This document shows, one piece after another, positions 1-9,046 of a stretch of 64,000 nucleotides of DNA. The notes beneath the pieces were generated by a model. That model did no database searches, was not told where the DNA came from, and saw only the letters and a program-made list of their open reading frames with translations. The DNA is taken from positions 32,386-96,385 of the forward strand of contig NZ_DRGM01000211.1 of assembly GCF_011050055.1 (NCBI RefSeq). Reading direction: 5' to 3'. The stretch's first letter is position 1. Every line of letters starts with the position of its first letter. Source of the DNA: Pseudoalteromonas prydzensis (lineage in GTDB: Bacteria > Pseudomonadota > Gammaproteobacteria > Enterobacterales > Alteromonadaceae). The translations under genes were made by a program, and so were the position numbers.

Positions 1-7
1 TCACCAT
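1..7 (-). CDS. start of a gene running off the left edge (partial)
   Basis: Only the first two codons (ATG GTG) lie in the window, so the product is unknown. The call rests on a textbook ribosome binding site on the minus strand: AAGGAG at 15-20, exactly 7 nt before the ATG at 7-5. If real, the gene is divergent from the small membrane protein at 31 with only 23 bp between the two starts. Confidence 0.4.
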
Positions 8-30
8 AATGGCGCTCCTTTTTTCAACAC

Positions 31-294
31 ATGAACAATGATACAACCATGCTAAACGAGCTAGATTGGCTTTTAAATTTTATACTGTTAGCCCTAGGAT
101 TAGGGGCGTTTTTTATCAATCAATTAACGATATTGCGTGTAGCGGCGATCAGCGCCTGCGTGCTACTGTTTTTATCATTTAGCTTGGATTTAATGTCATC
201 GAGTGTTATTTCAAACATGAGTTTAGTGTTGATCAACACGTTTTACCTGTTCAAAGTTTATACCTTTGGGCAGTTGAATGTGCCGCAGAATTAA
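31..294 (+). CDS. small integral membrane protein, unknown function
   Basis: An 87-residue, very hydrophobic protein with about three membrane-spanning stretches (roughly residues 13-30, 33-52 and 58-75) and no catalytic motif. Short three-helix proteins of this type (YgjV/CBU_0592-like) are widespread, but I cannot assign a family with certainty. The start is uncertain: ATG at 31 has no Shine-Dalgarno sequence, and ATG at 49 is an alternative that loses only six residues. It is followed by a good intrinsic terminator at 319-354, which supports an expressed monocistronic unit. Confidence 0.6.
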   Translation: MNNDTTMLNELDWLLNFILLALGLGAFFINQLTILRVAAISACVLLFLSFSLDLMSSSVISNMSLVLINTFYLFKVYTFGQLNVPQN

Positions 295-318
295 TATCTC
301 TCCCTAGATAATTTTATA

Positions 319-354
319 TACCCTACCGCGCTTTACTCGGTGGGGTATTTTTTT
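319..354 (+). terminator. intrinsic terminator after the small membrane protein
   Basis: A 10-bp stem (TACCCTACCG / CGGTGGGGTA, one mismatch) has a 9-nt loop and is followed by seven T. It lies 25 nt after the stop at 294. Confidence 0.85.
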
Positions 355-440
355 GCGCGAATATAACTTGGGCAGCAAAATGAACTAAGTTAAAATCATT
401 GTCGTATTATGCTACTTTGGATTTTACTGTGAGCTCTACT

Positions 441-1019
441 ATGCCTTTATCTGACTTTGATTTATTTTTAACGTCTATGGAAGACGTAGTCCGCCTCGAT
501 CACGATACCATCAAACCAACCCCTCGTGCCGCGCAGCTCTCGTTAGCACAACAAGAAAAACGCAAATCTGCAGAGCTAGATTTAAACAATGATGAAAACT
601 ATCTACGCAGTGAGTTGGTCGAGCTACTCGCGCCAGATGCAGTGTTAAGCTATAAAAATGCGGGAGTTCAAGCAGCTGTATTCAAAAACTTACGGTTAGC
701 TAAATATCAACTTGATGCTACGCTGGACTTACATGGTCGTGCTCTCAAAACTGCACGCCACGCACTTTTTGAATTTATAAGCGATTGCCAAACACGTAAT
801 ATCCGCGTGGTGCTGATCCGCCATGGTATAGGCTTTAAGAATAAAAAGACCCCAGGAATTTTAAAAAGTTATACCAACAAATGGCTACAGGAAATTGATT
901 GCGTGTTAGCTTTTCATAGTGCATTGAGGCACCATGGAGGAAGTGGCGCAACGTATGTATTGATAAAGAAAAGTGATGAGAAAAAGAGTGAAAACCGGGA
1001 ACGTCACAGTAAACGCTGA
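441..1019 (+). CDS. smrA: SmrA, Smr-domain DNA endonuclease
   Basis: A 192-residue Smr/MutS2 C-terminal-domain protein. The N-terminus (SDFDLFLTSMEDVV) and the C-terminal Smr block (LDLHGRALKTAR, VLIRHGIGFK, LRHHGGSGATYVLIKK, ending ENRERHSKR) match the SmrA (YdaL) family. These are small nucleases that nick DNA and are thought to act in recombination or repair. An in-frame TTG at 399 would add 14 residues, but family alignment and the upstream GTGAG favour ATG at 441. It stands alone between a terminator and a convergent small gene. Confidence 0.88.
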   Translation: MPLSDFDLFLTSMEDVVRLDHDTIKPTPRAAQLSLAQQEKRKSAELDLNNDENYLRSELVELLAPDAVLSYKNAGVQAAVFKNLRLAKYQLDATLDLHGRALKTARHALFEFISDCQTRNIRVVLIRHGIGFKNKKTPGILKSYTNKWLQEIDCVLAFHSALRHHGGSGATYVLIKKSDEKKSENRERHSKR

Positions 1020-1053
1020 CCCGGTGTAAATAATGAGCGCTGCGTAAAGCTTA

Positions 1054-1185
1054 TTATTGTGTTTGCTCTTGTATAACCTCGGCTTGCTCATTCGCACCAG
1101 CTTGGTTAAACCATGCGGACACGCCCATTAAAATAATAGAGATCACAATAATACTGAGTTTTACACCACCCTGTTGCTGTTTCAT
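1054..1185 (-). CDS. 43-residue single-pass membrane peptide
   Basis: A short reading frame with a clear AAGG ribosome binding site 6 nt upstream of its ATG. The peptide begins MKQQQGGVKLS, has one hydrophobic helix (about residues 9-27) and ends in an acidic, Gln/Glu-rich tail. I do not recognise it. It is convergent with smrA and lies upstream of nothing obvious. The strong start signal and clean one-helix design make it a likely real small protein. Confidence 0.6.
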   Translation of the reverse strand: MKQQQGGVKLSIIVISIILMGVSAWFNQAGANEQAEVIQEQTQ

Positions 1186-1282
1186 AATAAACCTTATTGT
1201 TATTTTTATTATATAGATACCTACCTAGACTAACCAAAATAACATATGTTAACAACATGTAGAATGCAATTATTCTCTAATA

Positions 1283-2203
1283 TTAATAACCTTTTGTTCT
1301 ATTGATCTTATTCTTTAGATCATCGCCCGCCTGCAAACGCTGTACATTATCAGCTATTTGCTGGGTGACACTGTTAATATCAGATAGCGCTGCGCAATGC
1401 GGTGTGATAGTAATTGCTGGGTGGTGCCAAAATGGGTGATCGACAGCTAAAGGCTCATGATCGAATACATCCAATGTTGCTGCGCGAATAACCTGCTTAT
1501 CTAATGCCCAAAGTAAATCCTCAGCAACAACATGTTGCCCACGCGCTACATTAATAAGTACAGCGTGCGGTGGTAATTGTGCTAATAAGTCACGATTAAT
1601 AAACCCTTTCGTTTGTGCCGTTAGTGGTAATAAACACACCAGATAATCAGCTTCTGCTAACAAATTCGGTAACTCACTTGCTTGATGAATACAATTTACC
1701 TCAGGTATATTTTTAGGGCTTTGCGAAACTGCACTGACGCTAAAATTATTAGCCAGTAAACGTTTAGCACAACTTTGCCCTAACTCACCAAAGCCTAAGA
1801 TCACCACATGATTATGGCTATAAGCGCGTTTGGGCTGCCATTGTCGCTGTTGTTGCTTAATCACATAGTCTTTAAGCCTGAGTTTATGCGCTAAAATATG
1901 GGTAAGCACATATTCAGCCATATCTTCGGCTAAATTTTCATCCACTATGCGTGTCACAACGACATTATCGGGGAGTAAATTTAAATCAATGCTATCAACA
2001 CCAGCGCCAAATGAAGAAACTGCTTTTAAATTTGGTAGTTGTGCCCACATATCTGCAGGTGCCAGCCAAGCAAGCACAAATTCAACATCCTCTAAGTTAT
2101 CACAATCAGGCCACTGGGAAATTTTTACATCTGGTAATTTAGCAGCTAACGCAGTAATAATTTTACTGCAATCACGTCCACTAATCGCAACGAGTACGCT
2201 CAT
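1283..2203 (-). CDS. D-2-hydroxyacid dehydrogenase, GhrA-like (glyoxylate/hydroxypyruvate reductase)
   Basis: A 306-residue NAD(P)-dependent 2-hydroxyacid dehydrogenase. The Rossmann motif GFGELGQ is at residues 137-143. The catalytic triad is visible as R221 (INVARGQ), E250 (DVFDHEP) and H269 (TPHCA). Length and sequence resemble GhrA, which reduces glyoxylate and hydroxypyruvate in the cytoplasm. The exact 2-keto acid cannot be read from sequence. It is divergent from the olsF-like gene across a 169-bp intergenic region. Confidence 0.85.
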   Translation of the reverse strand: MSVLVAISGRDCSKIITALAAKLPDVKISQWPDCDNLEDVEFVLAWLAPADMWAQLPNLKAVSSFGAGVDSIDLNLLPDNVVVTRIVDENLAEDMAEYVLTHILAHKLRLKDYVIKQQQRQWQPKRAYSHNHVVILGFGELGQSCAKRLLANNFSVSAVSQSPKNIPEVNCIHQASELPNLLAEADYLVCLLPLTAQTKGFINRDLLAQLPPHAVLINVARGQHVVAEDLLWALDKQVIRAATLDVFDHEPLAVDHPFWHHPAITITPHCAALSDINSVTQQIADNVQRLQAGDDLKNKINRTKGY

Positions 2204-2290
2204 GTTATGCCTCTAGAGTTATTGATTTGCAAAGAGTATAACCTTTGTTAAAACATTTAATCTAATCGAATTACTGCTCGGCTCTTTAAA

Positions 2291-2346
2291 AAGTCACACA
2301 ACTGCAACCTAACTGTCATGGCAAGCTTTTACTCTGGCGATATATT
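2291..2346 (+). promoter_or_regulatory. candidate Pho box array and -10 upstream of the olsF-like gene
   Basis: Heptamers at 11-bp spacing fit the PhoB half-site consensus CTGTCAT/C: AAGTCAC (2291, 5 of 7), CTGCAAC (2302, 5 of 7) and CTGTCAT (2313, 7 of 7). A degenerate fourth, AGCTTTT, is at 2324. Exactly 10 bp after the fourth comes TATATT (2341-2346), the spacing seen in PhoB-activated promoters. The array is an inference from pattern. It fits known phosphate control of ornithine lipid synthesis. Confidence 0.45.
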
Positions 2347-2372
2347 GATCACCATATGCAAACGAGGTAATT

Positions 2373-4085
2373 ATGATCAGTGTTGATAAAGTAATCGCAG
2401 CAAATCTACCACAATTAGAAAACTCACCTAAAGTAAAAAGTTTAGTTAAAAAAGGCTTAGGTTATTTGCTTCACGAACAAGAATTTGTTGCATTTGGTGA
2501 TGCCTATCCGCACTTACAAGGCATTGAGTTTGTTGAGCAAGTGTTAGATGAATTAGATTTTGATACTCGTTACAAGCCAAAGCAGATTGAGAATATTCCT
2601 AGCGAAGGTAAGTTAGTTATTGTTGCTAACCACCCTATTGGCTCTTTAGATGCACTGGCATTAATTAAAGTATTATCAAGTGTCCGTAAGGATTTAAAGG
2701 TCGTTGCCAATCGCATGTTAATGTCGGTTACGCCAATGCACTCATTATTACTGCCGGTCGATAATTTATCGGGTGCCAGTAAAAAGCAAGAACTCAATAA
2801 TATCCATCAGCATCTCAAAGAAGCTGGGGCCATTCTCATTTTCCCAGCCGGTGAAGTGTCGCGTTTAAGCCCTACCGGAATTAAAGATTGTAAGTGGAAT
2901 AGCGGCTTTTTACGGATCGCAAAAAAAGCCAATGCGCCGATTTTACCGATTTTTATTAAAGCCAAAAATAGCCCACTTTTTTATGGCACCTCGATGATTT
3001 ACAAGCCGTTAGCGAGTTTATTACTGGTTAAAGAAATGTTTAAACAACGACAAAAGTCATTAGAGTTTGAAATTGGCGCATCCATACCTCCAGAATCTTA
3101 TTTAATTGAAAACCTCAAAGACAAAGAAGTAGTAAATCTGATCCGTAAGCAGCTTTATGCACTTACCTCAAAGAAAACCTTACCGCTTAAAACGCAAGCG
3201 CCCATCGCCTCCTCGGAATGCCGGAAGGAGCTAAAAAAAGCCATCGAACAGTGTGAGCTATTAGGTACCACGCAAGACGGCATGCAAATATACCTGTATC
3301 AATATCAAGGCAGCTCACCGATTTTCAGAGAGCTTGGCCGATTGCGAGAGATTTCATTTCGTACCGTTGGTGAAGGCAGTGGTAAGCGTCGTGATATTGA
3401 TAAGTACGATATGGATTATCAGCACTTGGTTTTATGGGATGGCTCACAACTTGAGCTGGTTGGCGCGTACAGACTAGCCTGCGCGCAAGCTATTATTGAT
3501 AAACACGGCCGCAAAGGTTTATATACTGACAGCTTATTTTCCTACAGTGATGAAATGACCCCCTATTTCAACGCGGGTATCGAGCTTGGTCGCAGCTTTG
3601 TGCAACCTAAATATTGGGGGCGTAAAAGCCTTGATTATTTATGGTATGGCATCGGCGCATTTATTCAAAACTACCCACAATATCGCTATTTATACGGTGC
3701 GGTGAGTGTTTCAAACGCCCTACCAGAACAAGCAAAAGCATTGCTGGTACATTACTATCAACATTATTACGCTGCTGAGCAAAAGCTCGCTACGCCTAAC
3801 AATGAGTTTAGGCTCACTGAACAGCAGTTCAAACAATGCCAAAACCTATTTTGTGGTGATGATGTTAAAGAAGACTTTGTTGAGCTCAAACATGTGCTCG
3901 CAAACATGGGTGCCCAAGTACCCACTTTATTTAAACAATACACCGAACTATGTGAGCCTGGCGGCGTACAGTTTTTAAGTTTTAGTGTTGATCCTGATTT
4001 CAATAATTGTATTGATGGCTTAGTGCTTGTTGATCTTGAAAAAGTAAAAGAAGGCAAAGCAAAAAGATATTTAGGAAAAGAGTGA
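2373..4085 (+). CDS. olsF: bifunctional ornithine lipid synthase OlsF-like (two acyltransferase domains)
   Basis: A 570-residue fusion. Residues 1-270 form a PlsC-type lysophospholipid acyltransferase domain with the NHPIGSLD block (H87, D93) and the FPAGEVSR motif. Residues 290-560 form an OlsB/hemolysin-type N-acyltransferase fold (LREISFRTVGEGSG, ELGRSFVQPKYWG). This is the architecture of OlsF, in which one protein N-acylates ornithine and then O-acylates the product to make phosphate-free ornithine lipids at the inner membrane. ATG at 2373 has GAGGTAATT just upstream. A candidate Pho box lies 27-82 nt upstream. Confidence 0.82.
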   Translation: MISVDKVIAANLPQLENSPKVKSLVKKGLGYLLHEQEFVAFGDAYPHLQGIEFVEQVLDELDFDTRYKPKQIENIPSEGKLVIVANHPIGSLDALALIKVLSSVRKDLKVVANRMLMSVTPMHSLLLPVDNLSGASKKQELNNIHQHLKEAGAILIFPAGEVSRLSPTGIKDCKWNSGFLRIAKKANAPILPIFIKAKNSPLFYGTSMIYKPLASLLLVKEMFKQRQKSLEFEIGASIPPESYLIENLKDKEVVNLIRKQLYALTSKKTLPLKTQAPIASSECRKELKKAIEQCELLGTTQDGMQIYLYQYQGSSPIFRELGRLREISFRTVGEGSGKRRDIDKYDMDYQHLVLWDGSQLELVGAYRLACAQAIIDKHGRKGLYTDSLFSYSDEMTPYFNAGIELGRSFVQPKYWGRKSLDYLWYGIGAFIQNYPQYRYLYGAVSVSNALPEQAKALLVHYYQHYYAAEQKLATPNNEFRLTEQQFKQCQNLFCGDDVKEDFVELKHVLANMGAQVPTLFKQYTELCEPGGVQFLSFSVDPDFNNCIDGLVLVDLEKVKEGKAKRYLGKE

Positions 4086-4186
4086 GCTTAACCCCAACAC
4101 AGTTAACCTGAGCGCGGGCACGTCACTACTATCTGTATTTTCGGCTTAAATACTTTTTCAAGTAGCCAAGGTTCAAGTTAACTAAG

Positions 4187-4636
4187 TTAGTTTAGGGCAG
4201 TAGGTGGTTTGATTACAAAGCCTTTTTCAATATCGGCTTGCAACCCGACTGACTCGTATAAAGCGTGTGCTGCTGTCAGTTTCTCACCAGATAGCAACAT
4301 GACTTTACAACAATTTTGTTGCCATGCGGTATTAATTGCGAATTCTAATACTTGGCGGCTTAAGCCTTGTCTACGAAACTTTTGCGCGGTGATCACATGC
4401 TCTATGATTGCAAAAGGTCTTGCACCATTGGCGATGCTTTTATTGATAGTCAAAGCACATGTCGAAGCAAGCTCGCCTGCTATATCGGCAACGATCAAAA
4501 AAGTTTGCGGATCTTCGATCATCGCCAGCCATGTTTGATTTGCTAGGTTACTTTCTAATTCAGGATCTGCTGGGCGCAGCTCTTTATATAATTTTAGGAC
4601 TGCCATTAAATCATCTTTCTTAGCCATTCTTATCAT
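4187..4636 (-). CDS. GNAT family N-acetyltransferase
   Basis: A 149-residue single-domain GNAT enzyme. It has an N-terminal MIRMAKKDD.. strand, the acetyl-CoA loop motif RRQGLSRQVLE and the C-terminal AHALYESVGL block typical of the fold. The substrate is unknown. A GTG at 4672 would add 12 residues but has no ribosome binding site. ATG at 4636 follows AAGGA by 11 nt and matches the usual GNAT start. Confidence 0.8.
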   Translation of the reverse strand: MIRMAKKDDLMAVLKLYKELRPADPELESNLANQTWLAMIEDPQTFLIVADIAGELASTCALTINKSIANGARPFAIIEHVITAQKFRRQGLSRQVLEFAINTAWQQNCCKVMLLSGEKLTAAHALYESVGLQADIEKGFVIKPPTALN

Positions 4637-4777
4637 TAATTTATTATTCCTTAAATAGACCAAACTAATCACGAAATGGAGTACCTAAAATATACTTTAA
4701 TGCATAAAAATACCACTGAGAAACTATTTTTCTAGCAAAAAATATGGTTACCTGAATAAGAAGCAAACCACATTAAT

Positions 4778-5968
4778 TCACCTCTCAACTAAAATGAATA
4801 TTTGCTCTAATAAGCGCGTATAGATCTGCTCTATTTTAAGTAAGTCACTAATTGGCACATGCTCATTTACTTGATGAATAGTATGGTTTCTCACTCCGCA
4901 CTCAATGACTTGCGTATATTGATTGGCAAAAAAACGCCCATCAGAAGTTCCACCACTGGTGCTTAATAACGGGTAACTCCCGGTTATATCAAAAACCGCT
5001 TGCTCTACTTTTGCTAATAAACAATTATGTGTTTGATGACTGGTATAAAATGATTCACAGGGACGCTGCCACTCAATATCTATATATTGCTGTAAGTCAG
5101 CTAACGCGAATTGAATGTCATTTTTTATATCACTGCTTTTATAACCATGGCTATAACGAATATTAAATGTCATTTCACACCGTGCTGGCACCATATTATC
5201 GACCACATTTGCAATATTAATTCCAGTGATTTGCACACTGGTTTTAGAGCTGTGCTCATCACGTTGCCACGTAATATTAGTCAACCGCTTCACCACATCG
5301 GCACTTAAGTGGGCTGCATTGATGGTGTTTTCTGGATAAGCAACATGCCCTGCTTTGCCGTTGATCACTAACCGCGCAGAGAGTGCACCTCGACGGCCAT
5401 TTTTGATTGTATCACCAATATGCAAATGACTGGTTGGCTCGCCGACAATGCAGCCGTCAAGTTGGATGCCCTGTTGCGCTAAACGCTCTGCAATCAGTAG
5501 TGAGCCATATTCGGCTTCGCCTTCCTCATCTGAGGTGATCAGCCAATAAAAAGTACCTTGTTTTTCGGCTACATGGCTAATTAAGGCGCGACTGGCTGAT
5601 AACATGGCGGCAACGCCTCCTTTCATATCGGCGGCGCCGCGACCATAAATAGCACCATCAATAATTTCCCCTGAAAATGGTTCTGCTCGCCACGGTCCTC
5701 CTGAGGCTGGGACTACATCAATGTGGCCTGAAAAAGCATAGTTAGGCCCATCACCAAAGCTAATTTTGGCAATGAGATTAGTCACTTTATTAAAGGTAAA
5801 TTGTTCACAGTTAAAACCGAGTGTTCTTAACTGGCCACTAAGCCAATCTATTGCGCCTGCTTGCTGTGGCGTAACTGATTTAAATTTGATCAGAGTTTGT
5901 AAGTCGTCAACCACAGTATTAATCTGAGTTGCTCGATGAACGATGTGGGCTTGGGCTGCTAAGGTCAT
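4778..5968 (-). CDS. dapE: succinyl-diaminopimelate desuccinylase
   Basis: A 396-residue M20 family metallopeptidase. The DapE metal-ligand blocks are all present: SGHIDVVPASG, GRGAADMKGG, TSDEEGEAEYG, VGEPTS, and the C-terminal TSGGTSDGRF followed by NHTIHQVNEHVP. DapE releases succinate from N-succinyl-LL-diaminopimelate in lysine and peptidoglycan synthesis. The protein is about 20 residues longer at the N-terminus than E. coli DapE. ATG at 5968 has AGGTG 8 nt upstream. It is not next to the arsC-like gene found beside dapE in many gammaproteobacteria. Confidence 0.88.
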   Translation of the reverse strand: MTLAAQAHIVHRATQINTVVDDLQTLIKFKSVTPQQAGAIDWLSGQLRTLGFNCEQFTFNKVTNLIAKISFGDGPNYAFSGHIDVVPASGGPWRAEPFSGEIIDGAIYGRGAADMKGGVAAMLSASRALISHVAEKQGTFYWLITSDEEGEAEYGSLLIAERLAQQGIQLDGCIVGEPTSHLHIGDTIKNGRRGALSARLVINGKAGHVAYPENTINAAHLSADVVKRLTNITWQRDEHSSKTSVQITGINIANVVDNMVPARCEMTFNIRYSHGYKSSDIKNDIQFALADLQQYIDIEWQRPCESFYTSHQTHNCLLAKVEQAVFDITGSYPLLSTSGGTSDGRFFANQYTQVIECGVRNHTIHQVNEHVPISDLLKIEQIYTRLLEQIFILVER

Positions 5969-6040
5969 AATAAACACACCTATTTATATAGAGTGTATTC
6001 ATTACAACCTGAATTTATGACCGCTTTATGAAAACACGTA

Positions 6041-7459
6041 TTAGTGTGCACCTTCTTCGATAAATGCTTCTTGGCTGACTTGAGCGATATCTTTGTCATC
6101 CTTAGTAAGTTTTGTTTGCTGCCAACGGCCACGAATAAACCATAAATACGACACCACGGCTACGAGCACATTGGTGACAGCAAACGAGTACCAAATCCCT
6201 TGATCGCTAAGTGGCGTGTGTTTTGACAAAATATACGCCACCGGAAACTGTACTACGCATTGAGAAAACAACGCCAACAACATCGCATTTAGCATATTGC
6301 CCGATGCTCTAAATGCAGCCACTACGCATAACTGCACACCAATGCCACCCCAAGTTAAACACATTACCCGAATAAACTCTGCCCCTTTATTGATCACAGC
6401 TTGATCATCGGGGATAAAAAATGCCACTAAGTAAGGTGCAAATAAATACGCAATCGCCCCTATAAAGGACAAACCACATAAGCCCCAGAGCACCGCCAAT
6501 TTGGTAATTTGCTCTGCTCGTTGCGGATTACCTGCGCCCATATTTTGCCCAACTAAAGTAGATACAGCCATCGAAAGCCCCATTGCTGGGATCATCACCA
6601 TCTGCAAAATATTAGACCCCACGCCATAAGATGCAATGGTTTGAGTGCCAAAACTGGCCACCAAGAAAGACATGATTATAAGGCCAAAGGCGCGCGCAGA
6701 AAGCTCAACGGAGCCTGGTGCACCTAAATAAAACGCTTGTTTTATATAGCTATAATCAGGAGCGAAACTTGAAAGCTTAAGTTTAATGCCATGGCGGCCA
6801 CGTAGAAAAATAACAATCCCAGCGATGGCAGCTAAGCTTTGCGTCACTAAGGTTGCTAATGCGGCTCCCATTACACCTAGACCTTCAAAACTACCATAGC
6901 CAAAGATAAATAGCGGATCGAGCACAAAATTCAACAGCACAGTCACTGTCACTATGATCAAGGGCACTTTTGTTTGCCCGATCCCCCGCATTAAAGCCTG
7001 AAACATGGCATAAATAAACACAAACACTACACCGGCAAACGACACATGCATAAATTTTAAAGCATCGTTATAGACCGCATCTTCAACACCCAACAAATGC
7101 AAAAAATAAGGTGATAAGAAATAACCAATTATCCCTAATATAATCGCTGTCACCGTCACCATCAGCACAGTTTGCGCGGCAACATGATTCACCTTATCTT
7201 GTTGGCCTGCGCCCATATATTGCGCGGATAAAATAGCCCCCGCCATGGCAAGCCCAGAACCAATCGCAATCACTAAAAATGTTACCGGCATACTGACAGA
7301 CACCGCAGCAACTTGTGCCGCCCCTAAGCGACCAACCCAAAACGCATCAGTGAGTTGATAAGCTGATTGTAAAATGTTGATAAGAATAATAGGAACGGCA
7401 AGTTTTAGTAGCGCCTTGCTGATAGAGCCATTAAGAAAAAGTGAATTAGTTTGATTCAT
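6041..7459 (-). CDS. MATE family efflux transporter
   Basis: A 472-residue inner-membrane protein with about twelve transmembrane helices in two MatE halves (LAVPIILINILQSAYQLTDAFWVGRLG near the N-terminus, and a second half from about residue 240). MATE proteins export drugs or metabolites in exchange for Na+ or H+; the substrate cannot be told. The cytosolic C-terminal tail is acidic. ATG at 7459 follows AAGG by 6 nt, better than a longer in-frame start at 7501. Confidence 0.88.
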   Translation of the reverse strand: MNQTNSLFLNGSISKALLKLAVPIILINILQSAYQLTDAFWVGRLGAAQVAAVSVSMPVTFLVIAIGSGLAMAGAILSAQYMGAGQQDKVNHVAAQTVLMVTVTAIILGIIGYFLSPYFLHLLGVEDAVYNDALKFMHVSFAGVVFVFIYAMFQALMRGIGQTKVPLIIVTVTVLLNFVLDPLFIFGYGSFEGLGVMGAALATLVTQSLAAIAGIVIFLRGRHGIKLKLSSFAPDYSYIKQAFYLGAPGSVELSARAFGLIIMSFLVASFGTQTIASYGVGSNILQMVMIPAMGLSMAVSTLVGQNMGAGNPQRAEQITKLAVLWGLCGLSFIGAIAYLFAPYLVAFFIPDDQAVINKGAEFIRVMCLTWGGIGVQLCVVAAFRASGNMLNAMLLALFSQCVVQFPVAYILSKHTPLSDQGIWYSFAVTNVLVAVVSYLWFIRGRWQQTKLTKDDKDIAQVSQEAFIEEGAH

Positions 7460-7698
7460 AGCATACCTTAAATTGAGCAACTCATTGTATCGTAAAATCA
7501 TGACCTATTGATGAATGACGCAAAAAAAAGGAGCACCATGTCAATGAGTTTCTGTACTAAAATAAGCAAACCTTAATCTATATCAAACAAACTCTACCGC
7601 GCCAAATACACGGTGATAAAGCTTGATCTAGAACAGTTTTTTATTTTTTGTTTGGCTGATAATAGCGTCAATTCAAAAAGTAGTTCTCGGAGAACAGC

Positions 7699-8352
7699 AT
7701 GAAAAAACAACTTAGCGCAGCGTTACTCACCTCACTTTTAATCGCATCTCCTTTCGCCAGTGCAAACTTAAGCGTTAATGTCGGTGCTATTAATGTTAAC
7801 CCTGACAATAGCAGCTCAGCGATCAATGAAGATCCAAGTTTAGGTTTAAAAGGGAGCTCAGATACACAACTGGGTATTACAGTTGACTATGCATTTAACG
7901 ATCAGTGGGTTTTAGAATTGGTTGCTGCAACACCCTTTTCTCATGAAGTTAATGGCGCAGGTGGTTTAGCCGGCAATAAAATAGCAGATATTAAGCAATT
8001 ACCGCCATCACTAATCGCTCAATATCACTTTTTAGAAAGTACTTCAGCATTTCGTCCGTTCGTTGGTGTGGGTATTAACTACACAGTGTTTTTTGATGAG
8101 CAACCTTCTACAGCGCTAAAAACAGTACTTGGCACCAACAACGTTGAAGTAAAACTTGATAATTCATTTGGTTTTGTAGCACAAGCGGGCTTTAATTACA
8201 TGCTAGATCAAAACTGGGGCGTACATGCGATGGTATCAATCATGGATATTGAAACCGATGCAACTGTTTATGCCGATGGCAAGCAAGCGCTTACTTCAAC
8301 AGTAAAAATTGACCCTGTCGTTGCTATGTTAGGGGTTAAATACGCTTTTTAA
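7699..8352 (+). CDS. ompW: OmpW family outer membrane protein
   Basis: A 217-residue eight-stranded beta-barrel protein. A signal peptide ends near residue 23 (SPFASA). The OmpW family pattern is clear: early LSVNVGAINVNP, central FRPFVGVGINYTVF, and a C-terminal VAMLGVKYAF ending in Phe for outer-membrane insertion. OmpW forms a narrow hydrophobic channel for small molecules. A ribosome binding site (GGAGAACAGC) precedes the ATG and a strong terminator follows. Confidence 0.92.
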   Translation: MKKQLSAALLTSLLIASPFASANLSVNVGAINVNPDNSSSAINEDPSLGLKGSSDTQLGITVDYAFNDQWVLELVAATPFSHEVNGAGGLAGNKIADIKQLPPSLIAQYHFLESTSAFRPFVGVGINYTVFFDEQPSTALKTVLGTNNVEVKLDNSFGFVAQAGFNYMLDQNWGVHAMVSIMDIETDATVYADGKQALTSTVKIDPVVAMLGVKYAF

Positions 8353-8362
8353 GTAGCCACTA

Positions 8363-8384
8363 AAAAAGGCCTCACGGCCTTTTT
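8363..8384. terminator. intrinsic terminator between ompW and the convergent thioesterase gene
   Basis: A perfect 9-bp stem AAAAAGGCC / GGCCTTTTT has a TCAC loop. The A/T flanks let it work in both directions for the convergent pair. Confidence 0.9.
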
Positions 8385-8398
8385 ATGATAAGCGAACA

Positions 8399-8935
8399 TT
8401 AACTGGGAAGATTTGTTATTTTTTTCTGCTCTAACATTTCTTTCCAGTGCATTATCTCTGCTGGTAAAATCGGCGCAACACCATCAAAGTTAACCGCCTC
8501 TAACATTTCTTCGACACTGACGACACCACGCTTACGTTTAAACACCCCTCTAACATACGCAATCGCATGCAAACCACGCGCTGAATGAAACTTTTGCTCA
8601 ATATAAAAATACTTATGATCCCAACCAACTAAGCGCGTGCTAATGGTATAACGCTGCATTGGCTTAATATCACGGATATAAGTAATGGCAGTGGCGTTAA
8701 CAATCGGAAACCAACGTTTTTTCATAATCGTTTCAAGCAAGCCAACTCGCTCAGTCATCCAAGTGCGTGCTAAATCCATCATCGCCAAGTAGCGAGAGTT
8801 AGTCAGGTGCAAATTAATATCACAATCACTCGGCAGCGCTTTGTAATCAATATCCACAGTTTCTAGCAATGTTTGATAATCACGGTTGCGTTTGATTTTA
8901 AAAAACAATAATAAAAGGCGAAAATATAAGTTCAC
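8399..8935 (-). CDS. hotdog-fold thioesterase (4HBT/THEM6-like)
   Basis: A 178-residue single hotdog domain. The opening NLYFRLLLLFFK hydrophobic segment is followed by CDINLHLTNSRYLAMMDLAR, the active-site helix pattern of 4-hydroxybenzoyl-CoA-type thioesterases in the THEM6 group. It likely hydrolyses an acyl-CoA near the membrane; the substrate is unknown. GTG at 8935 matches the family start (M/V-NLYFRLL). A TTG at 8959 is a longer, less likely alternative. Confidence 0.75.
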   Translation of the reverse strand: MNLYFRLLLLFFKIKRNRDYQTLLETVDIDYKALPSDCDINLHLTNSRYLAMMDLARTWMTERVGLLETIMKKRWFPIVNATAITYIRDIKPMQRYTISTRLVGWDHKYFYIEQKFHSARGLHAIAYVRGVFKRKRGVVSVEEMLEAVNFDGVAPILPAEIMHWKEMLEQKKITNLPS

Positions 8936-9046
8936 AATAAAGGTCTTACCAGTTAACAATTGACTCAGTGTAGCATAGCGTATTGCATTGGAGAATATTC
9001 TGCTCTAATCTCACTATTCATAATCATAAAAAAAGTAGCGACAATA

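Noticed and set aside
906..1097. 63-codon minus-strand ORF over the smrA 3' end
   Set aside because: It overlaps smrA and the better-supported 43-codon gene, and its protein shows no domain-like pattern.
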